Source: Brevibacillus composti (GTDB taxonomy: Bacteria > Bacillota > Bacilli > Brevibacillales > Brevibacillaceae). From it: 64,000 bases of DNA. The stretch spans positions 72,501-136,500 of the forward strand of contig NZ_CP066308.1 of NCBI RefSeq assembly GCF_016406105.1. Reading direction: 5' to 3'. How positions within the stretch are numbered: the first letter of the stretch is position 1; the number at the start of each line of letters is the position of its first letter. The translations under genes were made by a program, and so were the position numbers. The notes below the pieces were generated by a model. It was not told the DNA's origin, made no database searches, and worked only from the letters and a program-made list of their open reading frames with translations. Shown in pieces: positions 15,503 through 24,521 of this stretch.

Positions 15503-16540
15503 TTGTCATCCGAGAGCATCCTCACACTCTTGACTGTTCCCGGCGCGAAGCATTCCGAAACGCTGCTCGATGAGTGGGCAGAGCTTGGAATCCGCGTCCT
15601 CCCCGCAGACGATGCAAGGGAAGAGGCTGCAAGTGAAATCGGCATAGCAAAAGGGGTCGTTCTGACGGAGCGTCCAAGCGAACCGCTGCCCCTTTTCAAA
15701 GCGACAGGCGAGGCGGGGGACGAGCCCCGTCTATTGCTCGTTTACGGAGAGTGCATCCCCTATGGTGCAGCGGATGAATTAACGGCTGCCTATCCGCACC
15801 CGAAGTGGGAGGTGGTCCGCCTCTACCGCTTTGCCGACAAGCGGAAGGTGCTGATCGGCGGTGATCCGGGCGGATTCTGGCTGCGAGCGTTGTGCAGGCA
15901 TGCGGCTAGGAGGGGGATCATCTCGCTGGCCTGCCGCAGAAGAGAGGTGGATGAAGCGGTACGCCAATTATCGCTGTATCTGTCATGGAAAGAACGCTTC
16001 TATATGCGGATGAGTGACCGCTGTGACCGCATGGGCGTCCGAGGGCGAGTGGTAGCGCGGGCGATTGGCATGGACAAACGAATCGGACAGGGCTGGCTCC
16101 ATCCGATGCGCAAGCAGCACGGTCCGTTTTACCGCTGGATCCGCCGCCAACTGCAGCAGCTCGCCGAAAACGTGGACGTGCATCGCATCACGCTATGGGG
16201 GCGTCCTGACTTTTGGAGCGGCTTGCCGGCGGCTGGACTGTGGGACAAAGATACCGAAATCCGCCTCTTTTCACCCGATCCCATGGCTGGTACGGAGCAG
16301 CTCCCCCGAACCTGGAGGGTGCATACACACTGGCTGCCGGCTTTGGATCAGTCTGACCTTTTGATCATCGGAACGCCCGATCCGTTGATCCAGGAGATAC
16401 GCCTGCCCGAGCTGGTCAAAGGAATGGCGAAGCCGATCATCCTCGATGCTTGTTCATGCTTTCCGCTCGAAGAAACAGCCTGCTGCCAGATCATCTACCG
16501 CACGATCGGCGAAAACACGAACGTTTGGGAATGGAACTGA
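15503..16540 (+). CDS. Degenerate UDP-glucose/GDP-mannose dehydrogenase-like protein
   Basis: This 345-residue protein retains features of the nucleotide-sugar dehydrogenase fold. A central segment VVARAIGMDKRIGQGWLHP resembles the helical dimer-domain region around the catalytic loop (IGLDKRIG-type). The C-terminal part (DLLIIGTPDPLIQEIRLPELV, then PIILDACSCF) resembles the UDP-binding domain. An N-terminal GxGxxG dinucleotide site and the catalytic GGSCFPKD-type loop are not visible. It is therefore probably not a working dehydrogenase, but may bind a sugar nucleotide or act structurally. The start is TTG 15503 after AAGGAGG. It stands between bofA and gin. The relationship is judged by eye and is moderate. 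Confidence 0.6.
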   Translation: MSSESILTLLTVPGAKHSETLLDEWAELGIRVLPADDAREEAASEIGIAKGVVLTERPSEPLPLFKATGEAGDEPRLLLVYGECIPYGAADELTAAYPHPKWEVVRLYRFADKRKVLIGGDPGGFWLRALCRHAARRGIISLACRRREVDEAVRQLSLYLSWKERFYMRMSDRCDRMGVRGRVVARAIGMDKRIGQGWLHPMRKQHGPFYRWIRRQLQQLAENVDVHRITLWGRPDFWSGLPAAGLWDKDTEIRLFSPDPMAGTEQLPRTWRVHTHWLPALDQSDLLIIGTPDPLIQEIRLPELVKGMAKPIILDACSCFPLEETACCQIIYRTIGENTNVWEWN

Positions 16541-16591
16541 TTATAATGGGGTATAATGGTTGGTAGATTGAGAAAAGGGCAGGCGTTAACC

Positions 16592-16774
16592 ATGGAAAGG
16601 ATTGCTCAGCGATGCATCGTCTGTGAGGAAGAACGGCTGGACGGGATCGCCATCTGTGAGCAGTTTATCTGCCGCCATTGCGAACAGGAAATGGTGCAGA
16701 CTGACGTACAAGACGAAAAATATCCATTCTTTATCCATCAAATGAGGCGAATCTGGCTCACAAATGACGCGTAG
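16592..16774 (+). CDS. gin: Gin (CsfB), anti-sigma-G factor
   Basis: This 60-residue protein has a zinc-finger-like cysteine pattern (CIVCEEE near the start, then CEQFICRHCEQEM). Gin binds and inhibits sigma-G, preventing its early activity during sporulation. I start at ATG 16592 (MERIAQRCIVC). An upstream in-frame ATG at 16556 overlaps a TATAAT -10 hexamer (16552-16557) and is unlikely. Its position upstream of the decarboxylase and tmk matches Bacillus order. A hairpin terminator follows. Confidence 0.88.
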   Translation: MERIAQRCIVCEEERLDGIAICEQFICRHCEQEMVQTDVQDEKYPFFIHQMRRIWLTNDA

Positions 16775-16786
16775 TTTACGTTCACC

Positions 16787-16818
16787 AAAGGCATTGGCGC
16801 TATGTCCAGTGCCTTTTT
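16787..16818 (+). terminator. gin terminator
   Basis: AAAGGCATTGG pairs with CCAGTGCCTTT (one G-U), 8-nt loop, T6. Confidence 0.85.
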
Positions 16819-16888
16819 TCGTTGGGGCAGACTTCCTGCGATCAATCATGCTACAATGAAACAAGCTGAAAAAAAGGACGTGAACACC

Positions 16889-18373
16889 GTGCGGGAAAAG
16901 AGCCCTGGCTATGGGGAGAGGCAGCGGCGCGCTCCCTTGTACGAACATTTGGATAGACATGCCCAGACCCATCCGCATCCGTTTCATGTGCCGGGCCACA
17001 AAATGGGGCGCAGCTTTGATTCGGCCGGCATCCACCGGTTTTCCGACGTCTTGCCGCTGGATGTAACCGAGATCTCCGGCATGGACGATCTGCATGATCC
17101 CGCGGGCGTGATTGCCGAAGCGCAGGCGCTGGCTGCGGAAGCATTCGGTGCGGAGGAGACGCGCTTTCTCATCGGGGGCAGTACGGTGGGCAACATGGCC
17201 CTGATCATGAGTGTGTGCCGTCCGGGGGACAAAATTCTGGTGCAGCGAAACTGCCATAAATCTGTTTTTCACGGGATGATGCTGGCACGCGCTCATCCTG
17301 TCTATATCGTGCCTGCCGTCGATCCGGACAGCGGCGTGGCGGCGGGGATACGGCGAGAAGATGTGGAGCGGGCATTGCAGGTCCATCCGGACGCAAAAGC
17401 TGTGTTTATCACCAACCCGACTTATTACGGCATGGGGATCGACCTGGCCAAAATGGCGGCGGTGGTTCACCGGTTCGGGATACCGCTGCTCGTGGATGAG
17501 GCGCATGGCTCTCACTACGGTTTCCACTCCGCTTTTCCGCTATCGGCGATGCAGTGCGGCGTCGATGCGGCCGTCCAATCGACGCACAAGATGACCGCCG
17601 CGCTGACGATGTCCTCCATGCTTCATATACAGGGGCCGCGGATCGATCGGGAGCGGCTGGCCCGAAGTCTGGCGATCTTGCAATCGTCCAGCCCCTCCTA
17701 CCTCCTGATGGCCTCCCTCGATCTGGCCAGACGCCATCTGGTCCATGAGGCCGGTCAGGAATGGAGCGAGCTGCTTCCCCAACTGGAGAGGCTGCGGGAG
17801 CGCATTCGTTCCCTCGCCTGGCTGGAGCTGGCCGAACTGGGGCCAAGCAGTGTCTATACGACGATGGATCCGCTGAAACTGATGCTGATTTTGCGCACGG
17901 ATGATCTGGACGGCTACGGGCTGCAGCAGCTGCTGGAGGAAAGCAGCATCTATCCGGAGCTGGCGGACACCTCCCATGTGCTCCTGGCGGCATCGTCCGG
18001 GACGAGAGCGGAAGATCTCCATCAGCTGATGCGAGTGCTGGAGTCTCTGCCCTGCCAGTCTGCGCAATCGTCCAGGCGCTTTGCGCAGGCCGGGATGGTC
18101 TCGTCCAGTTTTTTACGGGAACAGGCCATGCCGATACATGAAGCGATGGACGCGGAACGAATCAGCATCCCGCTGGAACAGGCCGAGGGCCATATCGCAG
18201 GCGAAATGATCATCCCCTATCCGCCGGGAATACCGCTGCTTGCGCCAGGCGAGCGGATTGATGCGCCTTTTCTGCAGCAATTGACAGAGCTGCGGAAAAG
18301 CCGGGTCAGGTTTCAAGGGGTGCGGGATGCCAGCCTGCAAACCATACAGGTCGTCAAATACATTCGAAGATAG
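16889..18373 (+). CDS. Orn/Lys/Arg decarboxylase family protein (YaaO-like)
   Basis: This protein of about 494 residues is a fold-type I PLP decarboxylase. Key parts are an N-terminal HVPGHKMGR segment, [11 protein letters not shown] (PLP-phosphate and ring contacts) and the PLP-lysine motif STHKMT. The C-terminal domain carries [13 protein letters not shown]. Enzymes of this group decarboxylate lysine, arginine or ornithine to a polyamine precursor. The exact substrate cannot be read. I choose GTG 16889 after AAAGGA. Upstream in-frame ATG codons at 16802 and 16856 lie in the gin terminator and a TACAAT -10-like site. It is followed by tmk after 23 bp, as yaaO is in Bacillus subtilis. Confidence 0.88.
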   Translation: MREKSPGYGERQRRAPLYEHLDRHAQTHPHPFHVPGHKMGRSFDSAGIHRFSDVLPLDVTEISGMDDLHDPAGVIAEAQALAAEAFGAEETRFLIGGSTVGNMALIMSVCRPGDKILVQRNCHKSVFHGMMLARAHPVYIVPAVDPDSGVAAGIRREDVERALQVHPDAKAVFITNPTYYGMGIDLAKMAAVVHRFGIPLLVDEAHGSHYGFHSAFPLSAMQCGVDAAVQSTHKMTAALTMSSMLHIQGPRIDRERLARSLAILQSSSPSYLLMASLDLARRHLVHEAGQEWSELLPQLERLRERIRSLAWLELAELGPSSVYTTMDPLKLMLILRTDDLDGYGLQQLLEESSIYPELADTSHVLLAASSGTRAEDLHQLMRVLESLPCQSAQSSRRFAQAGMVSSSFLREQAMPIHEAMDAERISIPLEQAEGHIAGEMIIPYPPGIPLLAPGERIDAPFLQQLTELRKSRVRFQGVRDASLQTIQVVKYIRR

Positions 18374-18396
18374 AGATCTTGGAAGGAGCATTCGCG

Positions 18397-19038
18397 GTGA
18401 CAACGAGACAAACAGGCAGGTTCATCACGGTAGAAGGAGCAGATGGGGCTGGAAAATCAACGGTCGCAACCCGCCTGTACGAGGAGCTGTGCAAAAAAGG
18501 GTGGAACGTCGTGCTGACGCGGGAGCCGGGGGGCATCGAGATCGCGGAAAAAATCCGCGACATCATCCTCAATCCCGCCTACGTCAATATGGACAAGCGT
18601 ACGGAAGCCTTGCTCTATGCCGCGGCGAGAAGACAGCATCTGGCGGAAAAGGTGCTGCCTGCACTGAAGGCGGGCATGGTAGTGCTGTGCGACCGCTTTA
18701 TCGACAGCAGCCTCGCCTATCAGGGGTACGCCAGAGGAATCGGCATCGACGAGGTGTTTGCGATCAATCAATTTGCCGTGGAGAATTGCATGCCGGATCT
18801 GACCCTGTACTTTGACGTCCGTCCAGAGGTGGGGCTGGCCCGGATCAATGCGACCAAAGGCCGGGAGATCAACCGGCTGGATCTCGAAGCCCTGGACTTC
18901 CACGAAAAAGTCAGAGAGGGATACCGGGTCGTCCGCGAGAGATTTGCTCACCGATTCGTCGTGATCGATGCCGAGAGACCGGTCGATCAGGTGTACCAGG
19001 AGGCGCTCAGAGAATTGGAGACTCGTCTGCAGGTTTAA
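18397..19038 (+). CDS. tmk: Thymidylate kinase
   Basis: This 213-residue enzyme phosphorylates dTMP to dTDP with ATP in the dTTP pathway. It has P-loop GADGAGKST, the DR motif [13 protein letters not shown], the TREPGG segment binding dTMP, and the lid region. The start is GTG 18397, 8 nt after GGAAGGAG. A TTG six codons upstream overlaps this Shine-Dalgarno and is rejected. It lies 23 bp after the decarboxylase gene and is probably in the same transcript. Confidence 0.95.
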   Translation: MTTRQTGRFITVEGADGAGKSTVATRLYEELCKKGWNVVLTREPGGIEIAEKIRDIILNPAYVNMDKRTEALLYAAARRQHLAEKVLPALKAGMVVLCDRFIDSSLAYQGYARGIGIDEVFAINQFAVENCMPDLTLYFDVRPEVGLARINATKGREINRLDLEALDFHEKVREGYRVVRERFAHRFVVIDAERPVDQVYQEALRELETRLQV

Positions 19039-19166
19039 GTACCGAACGGATGTGAACATGCTGTATACTATGTGTAAGAAGAATATCGTTACACAGTACC
19101 GGGCTTCCTCATATAATAGGAGGAAGACAGGTAGAACAAAAACTTCGCGGAAAGGGTGAGCGCCGT

Positions 19167-19496
19167 ATGAAGATGGTGGTTGCTGTCGTTCAGGATAAAG
19201 ACAGTGGTCGTCTGTCACAGCAGTTAGTGAAAAAAGGTTTCCGGGCGACAAAATTGGCGAGTACGGGAAGCTTTTTGCGCGCTGGCAATACGACATTTTT
19301 AATCGGTACCAATGACGAAAACCTGCCTGAAGTCATTGAAATTATTCAGCAGAACTGCAAATCACGAAAACAGATGGTCACTCCTGTCTCACCATTGAGC
19401 AACGCCGTTGACTCTTTCATGCCGTATCCGCTAGAGGTTCAGGTGGGCGGAGCTGCCGTTTTTGTTCTGGATGTTCAACAGTTCCATTCATTCTAA
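19167..19496 (+). CDS. darA: Cyclic-di-AMP receptor DarA (PstA/YaaQ)
   Basis: This 109-residue PII-like protein binds cyclic di-AMP. The family hallmarks are visible: MKMVVAVVQDKDSGRLSQQL at the start, the TKLASTGSFLRAGNTTFLIG strand-loop-strand with the Gly-rich turn, and a conserved C-terminal GGAAVFVLDVQQFHSF. Its downstream target is unknown. It precedes holB by 29 bp in the conserved tmk-darA-holB-ricT-yabA order. Confidence 0.94.
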   Translation: MKMVVAVVQDKDSGRLSQQLVKKGFRATKLASTGSFLRAGNTTFLIGTNDENLPEVIEIIQQNCKSRKQMVTPVSPLSNAVDSFMPYPLEVQVGGAAVFVLDVQQFHSF

Positions 19497-19525
19497 AAAA
19501 CAAGCTACTCTCTAGGTGACATGCC

Positions 19526-20506
19526 ATGACATGGACAACACTATCGCAGCAGCCGCGTGCGGCGGAGCTGCTCTATCATAGTCTGCGCAATGACCGGCTG
19601 GCTCACGCTTATCTGTTTGCCGGTCCGAGGGGCGCAGGGAAAAAACAGATGGCCCTGCATCTGGCGAAGTCCCTCTTTTGTACGGAAAAAGAAGCGGACG
19701 CCTGCGGGGCCTGTCTTGCATGCAGGAGAATTGAAGCGGGAAATCACCCCGACGTGCTGCTGATCACGCCGGACGGGGCTTCCATCAAGATTGACCAGAT
19801 TCGTCATCTGCAAAAGGAGATGGCGATGCGTGCGGTGGAGTCCTTCCACAAAGTGTACATCATTGAGCATGTCGACAAGATGACGGTGCAGGCGGCCAAC
19901 AGCCTGCTAAAATTCCTCGAAGAGCCACCGGAGGGTGTGGTAGCGGTACTGCTGACGGAGCAGAGCCACGCGATGCTGCCGACGATTCTGTCGCGCTGCC
20001 AAATTGTACAGTTTTCCCCGCTTTCGCCGGAATCGATCGCGGAAAAATTGACGGCGGAAGGAATATCACCAGGACTGGCGAGGATCGTGTCCCACATAAC
20101 GTCAAATCTGGAAGAAGCTCGTGCGCTCAGCCAAGCAGAATGGTTTGCACAGCTGAGAAATGTAATGATACAATTGGTGCAGGAATGTAAGCAACACAAC
20201 TCCACGGTTCTTTATACCATTCACGATATGCTTCAAAAGAGCGACAAAATAAAGGAGGAACTACCCCTCTTCTTGGATTTGCTCATCCTTTGGCTGCGCG
20301 ATATCCTGTATGTGCAAGCAGACAGACATGCCCATCTCATCAACAATGACCAACAGGATGTGTTGCAAGGACAAGCCTTGATTTGGACAAAAACTGAGCT
20401 CTTGCACGGAATCGATCTGGTCATGGAAACGAAAAATCGGATAGAGCGAAATGCCAACCCACAGTTGGCCCTTGAGCGGTTGGTTCTTCAAATCCAGGAG
20501 GGATAA
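19526..20506 (+). CDS. holB: DNA polymerase III delta-prime subunit
   Basis: This 326-residue clamp-loader subunit works with dnaX and HolA. The AAA+ fold has a modified P-loop, GPRGAGKKQ (Thr/Ser replaced by Gln, as usual for the non-catalytic delta-prime). It also has a zinc-binding Cys cluster (CTEKEADACGACLAC) and an SRC motif (LSRCQIVQF). DKMTVQAANSLLKFLEEPP is the Walker B/sensor neighbourhood. The start is ATG 19526. It is followed 2 bp later by ricT. Confidence 0.95.
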   Translation: MTWTTLSQQPRAAELLYHSLRNDRLAHAYLFAGPRGAGKKQMALHLAKSLFCTEKEADACGACLACRRIEAGNHPDVLLITPDGASIKIDQIRHLQKEMAMRAVESFHKVYIIEHVDKMTVQAANSLLKFLEEPPEGVVAVLLTEQSHAMLPTILSRCQIVQFSPLSPESIAEKLTAEGISPGLARIVSHITSNLEEARALSQAEWFAQLRNVMIQLVQECKQHNSTVLYTIHDMLQKSDKIKEELPLFLDLLILWLRDILYVQADRHAHLINNDQQDVLQGQALIWTKTELLHGIDLVMETKNRIERNANPQLALERLVLQIQEG

Positions 20507-20508
20507 CC

Positions 20509-21321
20509 TTGTACGAGGTTGTAGGTGTCCGTTTTAAAAAAGCGGGCAAAATATATTACTTTGACCCCGACCAGCTGCCCATCGAGCGGGATTCATCCGT
20601 GATCGTAGAGACGGCGAGAGGGGTGGAGTACGGCAAGGTCGTAATCGGCCGCAAGCAGGTAGCCGACTCGGATGTCGTATTGCCGTTGAAGAAAGTCATT
20701 CGGATGGCCGACGAAAAGGACGCAAGGCAGGTCGAAGAAAACAAGCAGGCCGCCAAAAACGCGTTTGCCGTCTGTCAGACCAAAATCAAGGAACACAAGC
20801 TGGATATGAAGCTTGTCGACGTCGAATACACATTTGACCGCAACAAGATCATTTTTTACTTCACAGCGGACGGCCGCGTCGACTTTCGCGAGCTGGTGAA
20901 GGATCTGGCTTCCGTCTTCCGCACGCGGATTGAGCTGCGCCAGATTGGTGTACGCGATGAAGCCAAAATGCTCGGGGGTATCGGGCCTTGTGGACGGCTT
21001 CTCTGCTGCTCTACCTTTCTAGGCGATTTCGAGCCGGTCTCGATCAAGATGGCAAAAGATCAGAATCTCTCGCTCAACCCGGCGAAGATCTCCGGCTTGT
21101 GCGGACGCCTGATGTGCTGTCTGAAGTACGAAAATGACAACTACGAAAGCACTCGGGATGAGATGCCGGACATTGGGGCAGTCGTCACGACGCCGCTCGG
21201 CGCGGGGCGCGTGGTATCCTTGAACATTCTGGACCACTCGATGCAGGTAGAGCTTTCCGAAAACAGACGGATCATGGAATTTACGACGGATGAAGTCATT
21301 GTGGGCCAGCCCCACCTGTAA
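20509..21321 (+). CDS. ricT: RicT (YaaT), PSP1-domain regulator of RNase Y
   Basis: This 270-residue PSP1-domain protein, in Bacillus subtilis, forms the Y-complex with RicA and RicF. That complex binds Fe-S clusters, directs RNase Y to many transcripts and influences sporulation, competence and biofilm. The cluster cysteines are present in CGRLLCC and CGRLMCC. The start is TTG 20509 behind AGGAGG, almost abutting holB. A conserved basic N-terminus (GVRFKKAGKIYYF) is intact. Confidence 0.94.
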   Translation: MYEVVGVRFKKAGKIYYFDPDQLPIERDSSVIVETARGVEYGKVVIGRKQVADSDVVLPLKKVIRMADEKDARQVEENKQAAKNAFAVCQTKIKEHKLDMKLVDVEYTFDRNKIIFYFTADGRVDFRELVKDLASVFRTRIELRQIGVRDEAKMLGGIGPCGRLLCCSTFLGDFEPVSIKMAKDQNLSLNPAKISGLCGRLMCCLKYENDNYESTRDEMPDIGAVVTTPLGAGRVVSLNILDHSMQVELSENRRIMEFTTDEVIVGQPHL

Positions 21322-21365
21322 GCGACAGATAGACAAAGTACGGGGAGCCAGGATGAGGTGAGCAA

Positions 21366-21734
21366 GTGGACAAACGGGAAATCTTCGTCAAGATGGCCAG
21401 TATTGAAGAACGAATTGGCGAACTGTATCAAGAAATTGGTGAGTTAAAGGACGTCATCGTGGTCTTGATGGAGGAGAACGCCCAATTACTCGTTGAAAAC
21501 CAGCACCTTCGCAACCGACTGGACAAAAAAGCGACTGCCTCTCCGCCGAAACAAAAACGGTCGGAGCAGGTTAAAGTAGATGACGCCAAGAAAAAGGTAG
21601 TCGGAGAAGGGTATGATAATCTGGCGCGACTCTACGCGGAAGGCTTCCATATTTGCAATGTGCACTTCGGCAGCTTGCGTAAAGAGGGAGATTGCTTGTT
21701 CTGCCTCTCTTTCCTCAGCAGCGTGCAAAAGTAA
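21366..21734 (+). CDS. yabA: Replication initiation control protein YabA
   Basis: This 122-residue protein has an N-terminal leucine-zipper coiled coil (about 10-55, [20 protein letters not shown] onward), a Lys-rich linker and a C-terminal zinc domain (HICNVHFG then DCLFCLSFL). YabA binds DnaA and DnaN and restrains new rounds of initiation. The start is GTG 21366. It lies 44 bp after ricT and is followed by a terminator, the end of tmk-darA-holB-ricT-yabA. Confidence 0.94.
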   Translation: MDKREIFVKMASIEERIGELYQEIGELKDVIVVLMEENAQLLVENQHLRNRLDKKATASPPKQKRSEQVKVDDAKKKVVGEGYDNLARLYAEGFHICNVHFGSLRKEGDCLFCLSFLSSVQK

Positions 21735-21769
21735 GGAAGCAGACATGAAGCAACTGAATCGGCAAACCA

Positions 21770-21801
21770 AGCGACCTGATCATTCCTGCAGGTCGCTTTT
21801 T
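21770..21801 (+). terminator. Terminator after yabA
   Basis: AGCGACCT pairs with AGGTCGCT around a 12-nt loop, T5. Confidence 0.8.
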
Positions 21802-21858
21802 CAGACCTAGAAGATTGGGCGGGCGACGCCACTGCCGCCAAAGGAGCAAGAACCTAGC

Positions 21859-22626
21859 ATGGAAGCAGAGAAAAATGTGCCGCTCTACGAGTCGGAGCGA
21901 ATTGACGATCTGTTGACTCACGAAATGAAAATTATCCAAAGCCATGAAGTATTTTGTTTTTCGATGGATGCCGTGCTGCTGGCGCGATTTGCCTCCGTAC
22001 CCAAGCGGGGACGCGTGCTGGACATGTGCACCGGAAACGGAGCGATTCCGCTGATCATGACGACACGCTCGCCCGAAGCTGTTTTTGAGGGCATCGAGAT
22101 TCAGCCGCGCCTTTATGATATGGCCAGCCGCAATGTGCAATTGAACGGGCTGCAGGAGCGGCTCACCATGCATCTGGGGGACGTGAAGGAAGCGGTAGGG
22201 CTCTTCGGTTACGGAAAATTTGATCTCATTACCTGCAATCCGCCGTACATGCCGGCAGCCAGCGGTGAGCAGAATCTGAGCGAACACTTTGCCATCGCCC
22301 GCCACGAGATTCTCCTTTCGCTGGAGGACGTCATCCGCGTGGGCAGCCAGCTGTTGAAAAACGGAGGAAAGCTCGCCCTCGTGCACCGCTCGACACGGCT
22401 GATCGACATCGTCACCCTGATGCGAACGTACCATATCGAACCGAAACGGATGCGGCTGGTATATCCAAGACGCGATGCCGAGCCCAATATGGTATTGATC
22501 GAAGGAATCCGCAATGGCAAGCCGGAGCTGCGGATTCAGCCCCCGCTGATTGTCTACGAAAACGGGGAGGAATACTGTGAAGAACTGCAGGAGATCTATT
22601 TTGGAAGACGGGATTCCCTCGCATAA
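21859..22626 (+). CDS. trmN6: tRNA1(Val) adenine-37 N6-methyltransferase family (YabB)
   Basis: This 255-residue SAM-dependent methyltransferase has motif [15 protein letters not shown] and the catalytic NPPYMP motif characteristic of N6-adenine methylases. Homologues (TrmN6, YabB) modify A37 of tRNA1(Val), although substrate is not proven for the Gram-positive members. Its order before the GIY-YIG gene and rsmI is conserved in Bacillus. The start is ATG 21859. Its 3' end overlaps the next gene by 26 bp, suggesting translational coupling. Confidence 0.9.
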   Translation: MEAEKNVPLYESERIDDLLTHEMKIIQSHEVFCFSMDAVLLARFASVPKRGRVLDMCTGNGAIPLIMTTRSPEAVFEGIEIQPRLYDMASRNVQLNGLQERLTMHLGDVKEAVGLFGYGKFDLITCNPPYMPAASGEQNLSEHFAIARHEILLSLEDVIRVGSQLLKNGGKLALVHRSTRLIDIVTLMRTYHIEPKRMRLVYPRRDAEPNMVLIEGIRNGKPELRIQPPLIVYENGEEYCEELQEIYFGRRDSLA

Positions 22627-22909
22627 GGCTCATTTTGTCTATATCCTGCGCTGTGCGGACGGCACGTACTACACAGGCTATACCACCGAGATGGAGCGCA
22701 GACTGCGCGAACACAACGAAGGCAAAGGAGCCAAGTACACGAGAGGGCGGGGACCGGTGGAGCTCCTCTATGTAGAGGAAGGGACGGACCGATCCTGGGG
22801 GCTGCGCCGGGAGGAAGCGATCAAACGGCTGACTCGCTTGCAAAAAGAAAATCTGATTGTGCAGGGGAAGGATGATACGGATGAACATCCAGAGAAGTTT
22901 TCTAAGTGA
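22601..22909 (+). CDS. yazA: GIY-YIG domain protein (UPF0213, YazA)
   Basis: This protein of about 102 residues holds one GIY-YIG nuclease domain: [17 protein letters not shown], Arg in RRLREHN, and the conserved EAIKRL region. The UPF0213 group has no firmly known role. I favour TTG 22601, with AGGAG 7 nt upstream. GTG 22577, with GGGGAGG upstream, would add eight residues and is also possible. It overlaps both neighbours (trmN6 and rsmI), so the three genes form one coupled unit. Confidence 0.88.
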   Translation: MEDGIPSHKAHFVYILRCADGTYYTGYTTEMERRLREHNEGKGAKYTRGRGPVELLYVEEGTDRSWGLRREEAIKRLTRLQKENLIVQGKDDTDEHPEKFSK

Positions 22910-23765
22910 AAAAACGGGTGTGCTCTATCTGGTCGCGACACCGATCGGCAATCTGGATGACATCTCCGTCCGCTGCCTGGAGACCCTCCGTTCTGTTGAC
23001 GTGATCGCTTGTGAGGATACGCGGCAAACGCGAAAGCTCCTCAATCATTTTCAGATCGACAAGCGCACCGTGAGCTACCACGAGCACAATAAAGAAGCGA
23101 GCGGGAGCGGGCTCTTGCAGTGGCTGGAGGAGGGCAGGCAAATCGCTTTGGTGAGTGATGCGGGACTGCCCGCGATCTCGGATCCCGGTGCGGATCTGGT
23201 GCGGGACGCGGTAGCTGCAGGTTTTCCGGTGGTGCCCATCCCCGGGGCCAACGCCGCTTTGACCGCGCTGATCGCTTCCGGCCTGCCGACCGACCGCTTC
23301 GTCTTTTGCGGATTCTTGCCGCGGGAAAACAAAGATCGCCGCAAGGAGTTGGAGCGGCTGCGTTATTATCCCGAGACCCTGCTGTTCTACGAAGCGCCTC
23401 ACCGTATCGCGAAGACCCTGGAGGCGATCCGCGAAGAGTGGGGGGACAGGAGAGCCGTCCTCGCTAGGGAGTTGACCAAGCGGTATGAGGAATTCGCTCG
23501 AGGCAGGCTGGACGAGCTAATTCAGCACCTCAAGGAAAATGAGCCGCGCGGTGAATACTGTCTCATTGTCGAAGGCTTCACGCAGGACAGCGAAAAAAAT
23601 CCCGATGAAGAACAGTGGTGGATGCACGTCACCATCGTCGAGCATGTCGACAGGTACTGCGATCAGGGCTTCAGCAAAAAAGAAGCGATCAAGCTGGCCG
23701 CAGACGACCGGGGTGTGTCCAAACGCGATGTGTACAACGAGTACCACCGCGAATACCCGCAGTAA
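22881..23765 (+). CDS. rsmI: 16S rRNA C1402 2'-O-methyltransferase
   Basis: This 294-residue tetrapyrrole-methylase-fold enzyme 2'-O-methylates C1402 in the 16S rRNA decoding centre. Visible motifs are [43 protein letters not shown] and GFLPREN. A C-terminal extension with [20 protein letters not shown] is typical. The start is ATG 22881 after GGGAAGG. Upstream in-frame TTG 22857 and ATG 22872 lack a proper Shine-Dalgarno. It is the last gene of this unit, and a terminator shared with abrB follows. Confidence 0.95.
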   Translation: MNIQRSFLSEKTGVLYLVATPIGNLDDISVRCLETLRSVDVIACEDTRQTRKLLNHFQIDKRTVSYHEHNKEASGSGLLQWLEEGRQIALVSDAGLPAISDPGADLVRDAVAAGFPVVPIPGANAALTALIASGLPTDRFVFCGFLPRENKDRRKELERLRYYPETLLFYEAPHRIAKTLEAIREEWGDRRAVLARELTKRYEEFARGRLDELIQHLKENEPRGEYCLIVEGFTQDSEKNPDEEQWWMHVTIVEHVDRYCDQGFSKKEAIKLAADDRGVSKRDVYNEYHREYPQ

Positions 23766-23795
23766 TCGCAGTCATCGTCGAAAGCAAAAAAAAAG

Positions 23796-23830
23796 AGAGG
23801 CTGGTTCAAAAGACCAGCCTCTTTATTATG
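23796..23830. terminator. Terminator between convergent rsmI and abrB
   Basis: AGAGGCTGGT pairs with ACCAGCCTCT around a 7-nt loop, with a T-rich run on the plus strand and A8 before it (T run for the minus strand). It probably serves both genes. Confidence 0.85.
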
Positions 23831-23865
23831 CAAGCAAATGCAGCCATATCATGGCGAGATAACAA

Positions 23866-24117
23866 TTAGCGTTTGACGACTGGCATTTCCGTCAGACAGT
23901 CTTGGCAAACGATTTTTCCTTTAAAATGGGAGACACGATCCGCATTTCCACAGAAGATGCAGGCAGGCTCGTACTTTTTCAGAATAATGCGCTCGCCGTC
24001 CACGTAAATCTCCAGCGCATCCTTTTCAGCAATACCCAACGTACGGCGCAGTTCGATCGGAATCACCACGCGACCCAGCTCGTCCACTTTTCTAACAATT
24101 CCTGTCGATTTCATCAT
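23866..24117 (-). CDS. abrB: Transition-state regulator AbrB
   Basis: This 83-residue protein has an N-terminal swapped-hairpin DNA-binding domain (STGIVRKVDELGRVVIPIEL) and a C-terminal multimerisation part with CIFCGNADRV and CQDCL cysteines. AbrB represses post-exponential genes until Spo0A~P shuts it off. The start is ATG 24117 after AGGAG; a second ATG follows at once. The upstream region carries a consensus promoter and a Spo0A box just after the likely transcription start. Position after rsmI and before metG matches Bacillus. Confidence 0.95.
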   Translation of the reverse strand: MMKSTGIVRKVDELGRVVIPIELRRTLGIAEKDALEIYVDGERIILKKYEPACIFCGNADRVSHFKGKIVCQDCLTEMPVVKR

Positions 24118-24185
24118 GTACAGCCTCTCCTCTCAAAGATGTTTAAAATGTCGTATATTGTTTGAATCGAATTTATAATCGTCAA

Positions 24186-24195
24186 TATTCGACAA
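24186..24195 (-). promoter_or_regulatory. Spo0A box downstream of the abrB start site
   Basis: On the minus strand this reads TTGTCGAAT, containing the perfect TGTCGAA core. It lies about +8 to +17 from the predicted start, the repressing position known at Bacillus subtilis abrB. Confidence 0.65.
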
Positions 24196-24209
24196 TTTCC
24201 GGTGTTTTC

Positions 24210-24238
24210 ATCATACCAGCGATTCCCAAAGGTGTCAA
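24210..24238 (-). promoter_or_regulatory. abrB promoter (sigma-A)
   Basis: On the minus strand, TTGACA (24233-24238) and TATGAT (24210-24215) are separated by exactly 17 nt. Transcription would start near 24203, giving a leader of about 85 nt. Confidence 0.75.
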
Positions 24239-24303
24239 CATGCTTTTTACATTTCCTTGAAGACAAATTTGTTTTTTACATTCAAAATCAATTAATAGCA
24301 CCG

Positions 24304-24348
24304 TTTACATATGTAATTTTTTACATGTGGCAGGATGTATGTAAAAAA
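24304..24348. repeat. AT-rich inverted repeats in the abrB-metG interval
   Basis: TTACATATGTAA (24304-24315) is a perfect palindrome. TTTTTTACAT (24317-24326) pairs with ATGTAAAAAA (24339-24348). They could be AbrB self-binding sites or DNA structure. No T run supports a terminator. Confidence 0.45.
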
Positions 24349-24366
24349 ATAACTGGGATTTCTCAG

Positions 24367-24443
24367 TGTCGATTTAGTCACTTCATGTCGAATATGTAGA
24401 TTTTATTCGACAAAATATGATGGGCTCAAATTGTTGTTCGACA
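24367..24443. promoter_or_regulatory. Cluster of Spo0A-type boxes upstream of abrB
   Basis: Three perfect cores occur within 60 bp: TGTCGAA at 24386-24392 (plus), and TTCGACA (minus-strand TGTCGAA) at 24406-24412 and 24437-24443. A 6-of-7 match TGTCGAT lies at 24367-24373. On the minus strand TTGAGC-N18-TAAAAT overlaps them and could be a distal abrB promoter. Confidence 0.55.
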
Positions 24444-24487
24444 AAACACACCAATCTATCGGATCTAGGTTTCCGCCGAAGGAAAGG

Positions 24488-24515
24488 TTTACAAACAAAC
24501 CCTATTGTGTACAAT
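24488..24515 (+). promoter_or_regulatory. metG promoter
   Basis: TTTACA (24488-24493), 16 nt, TACAAT (24510-24515). This places the transcript start near 24522, at the 5' side of the T-box leader. Confidence 0.5.
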
Positions 24516-24521
24516 AGAATA

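Noticed and set aside
16802-16888. Longer start for the Orn/Lys decarboxylase
   Set aside because: The extension would run through the gin terminator and a -10-like hexamer, and lacks a ribosome site.
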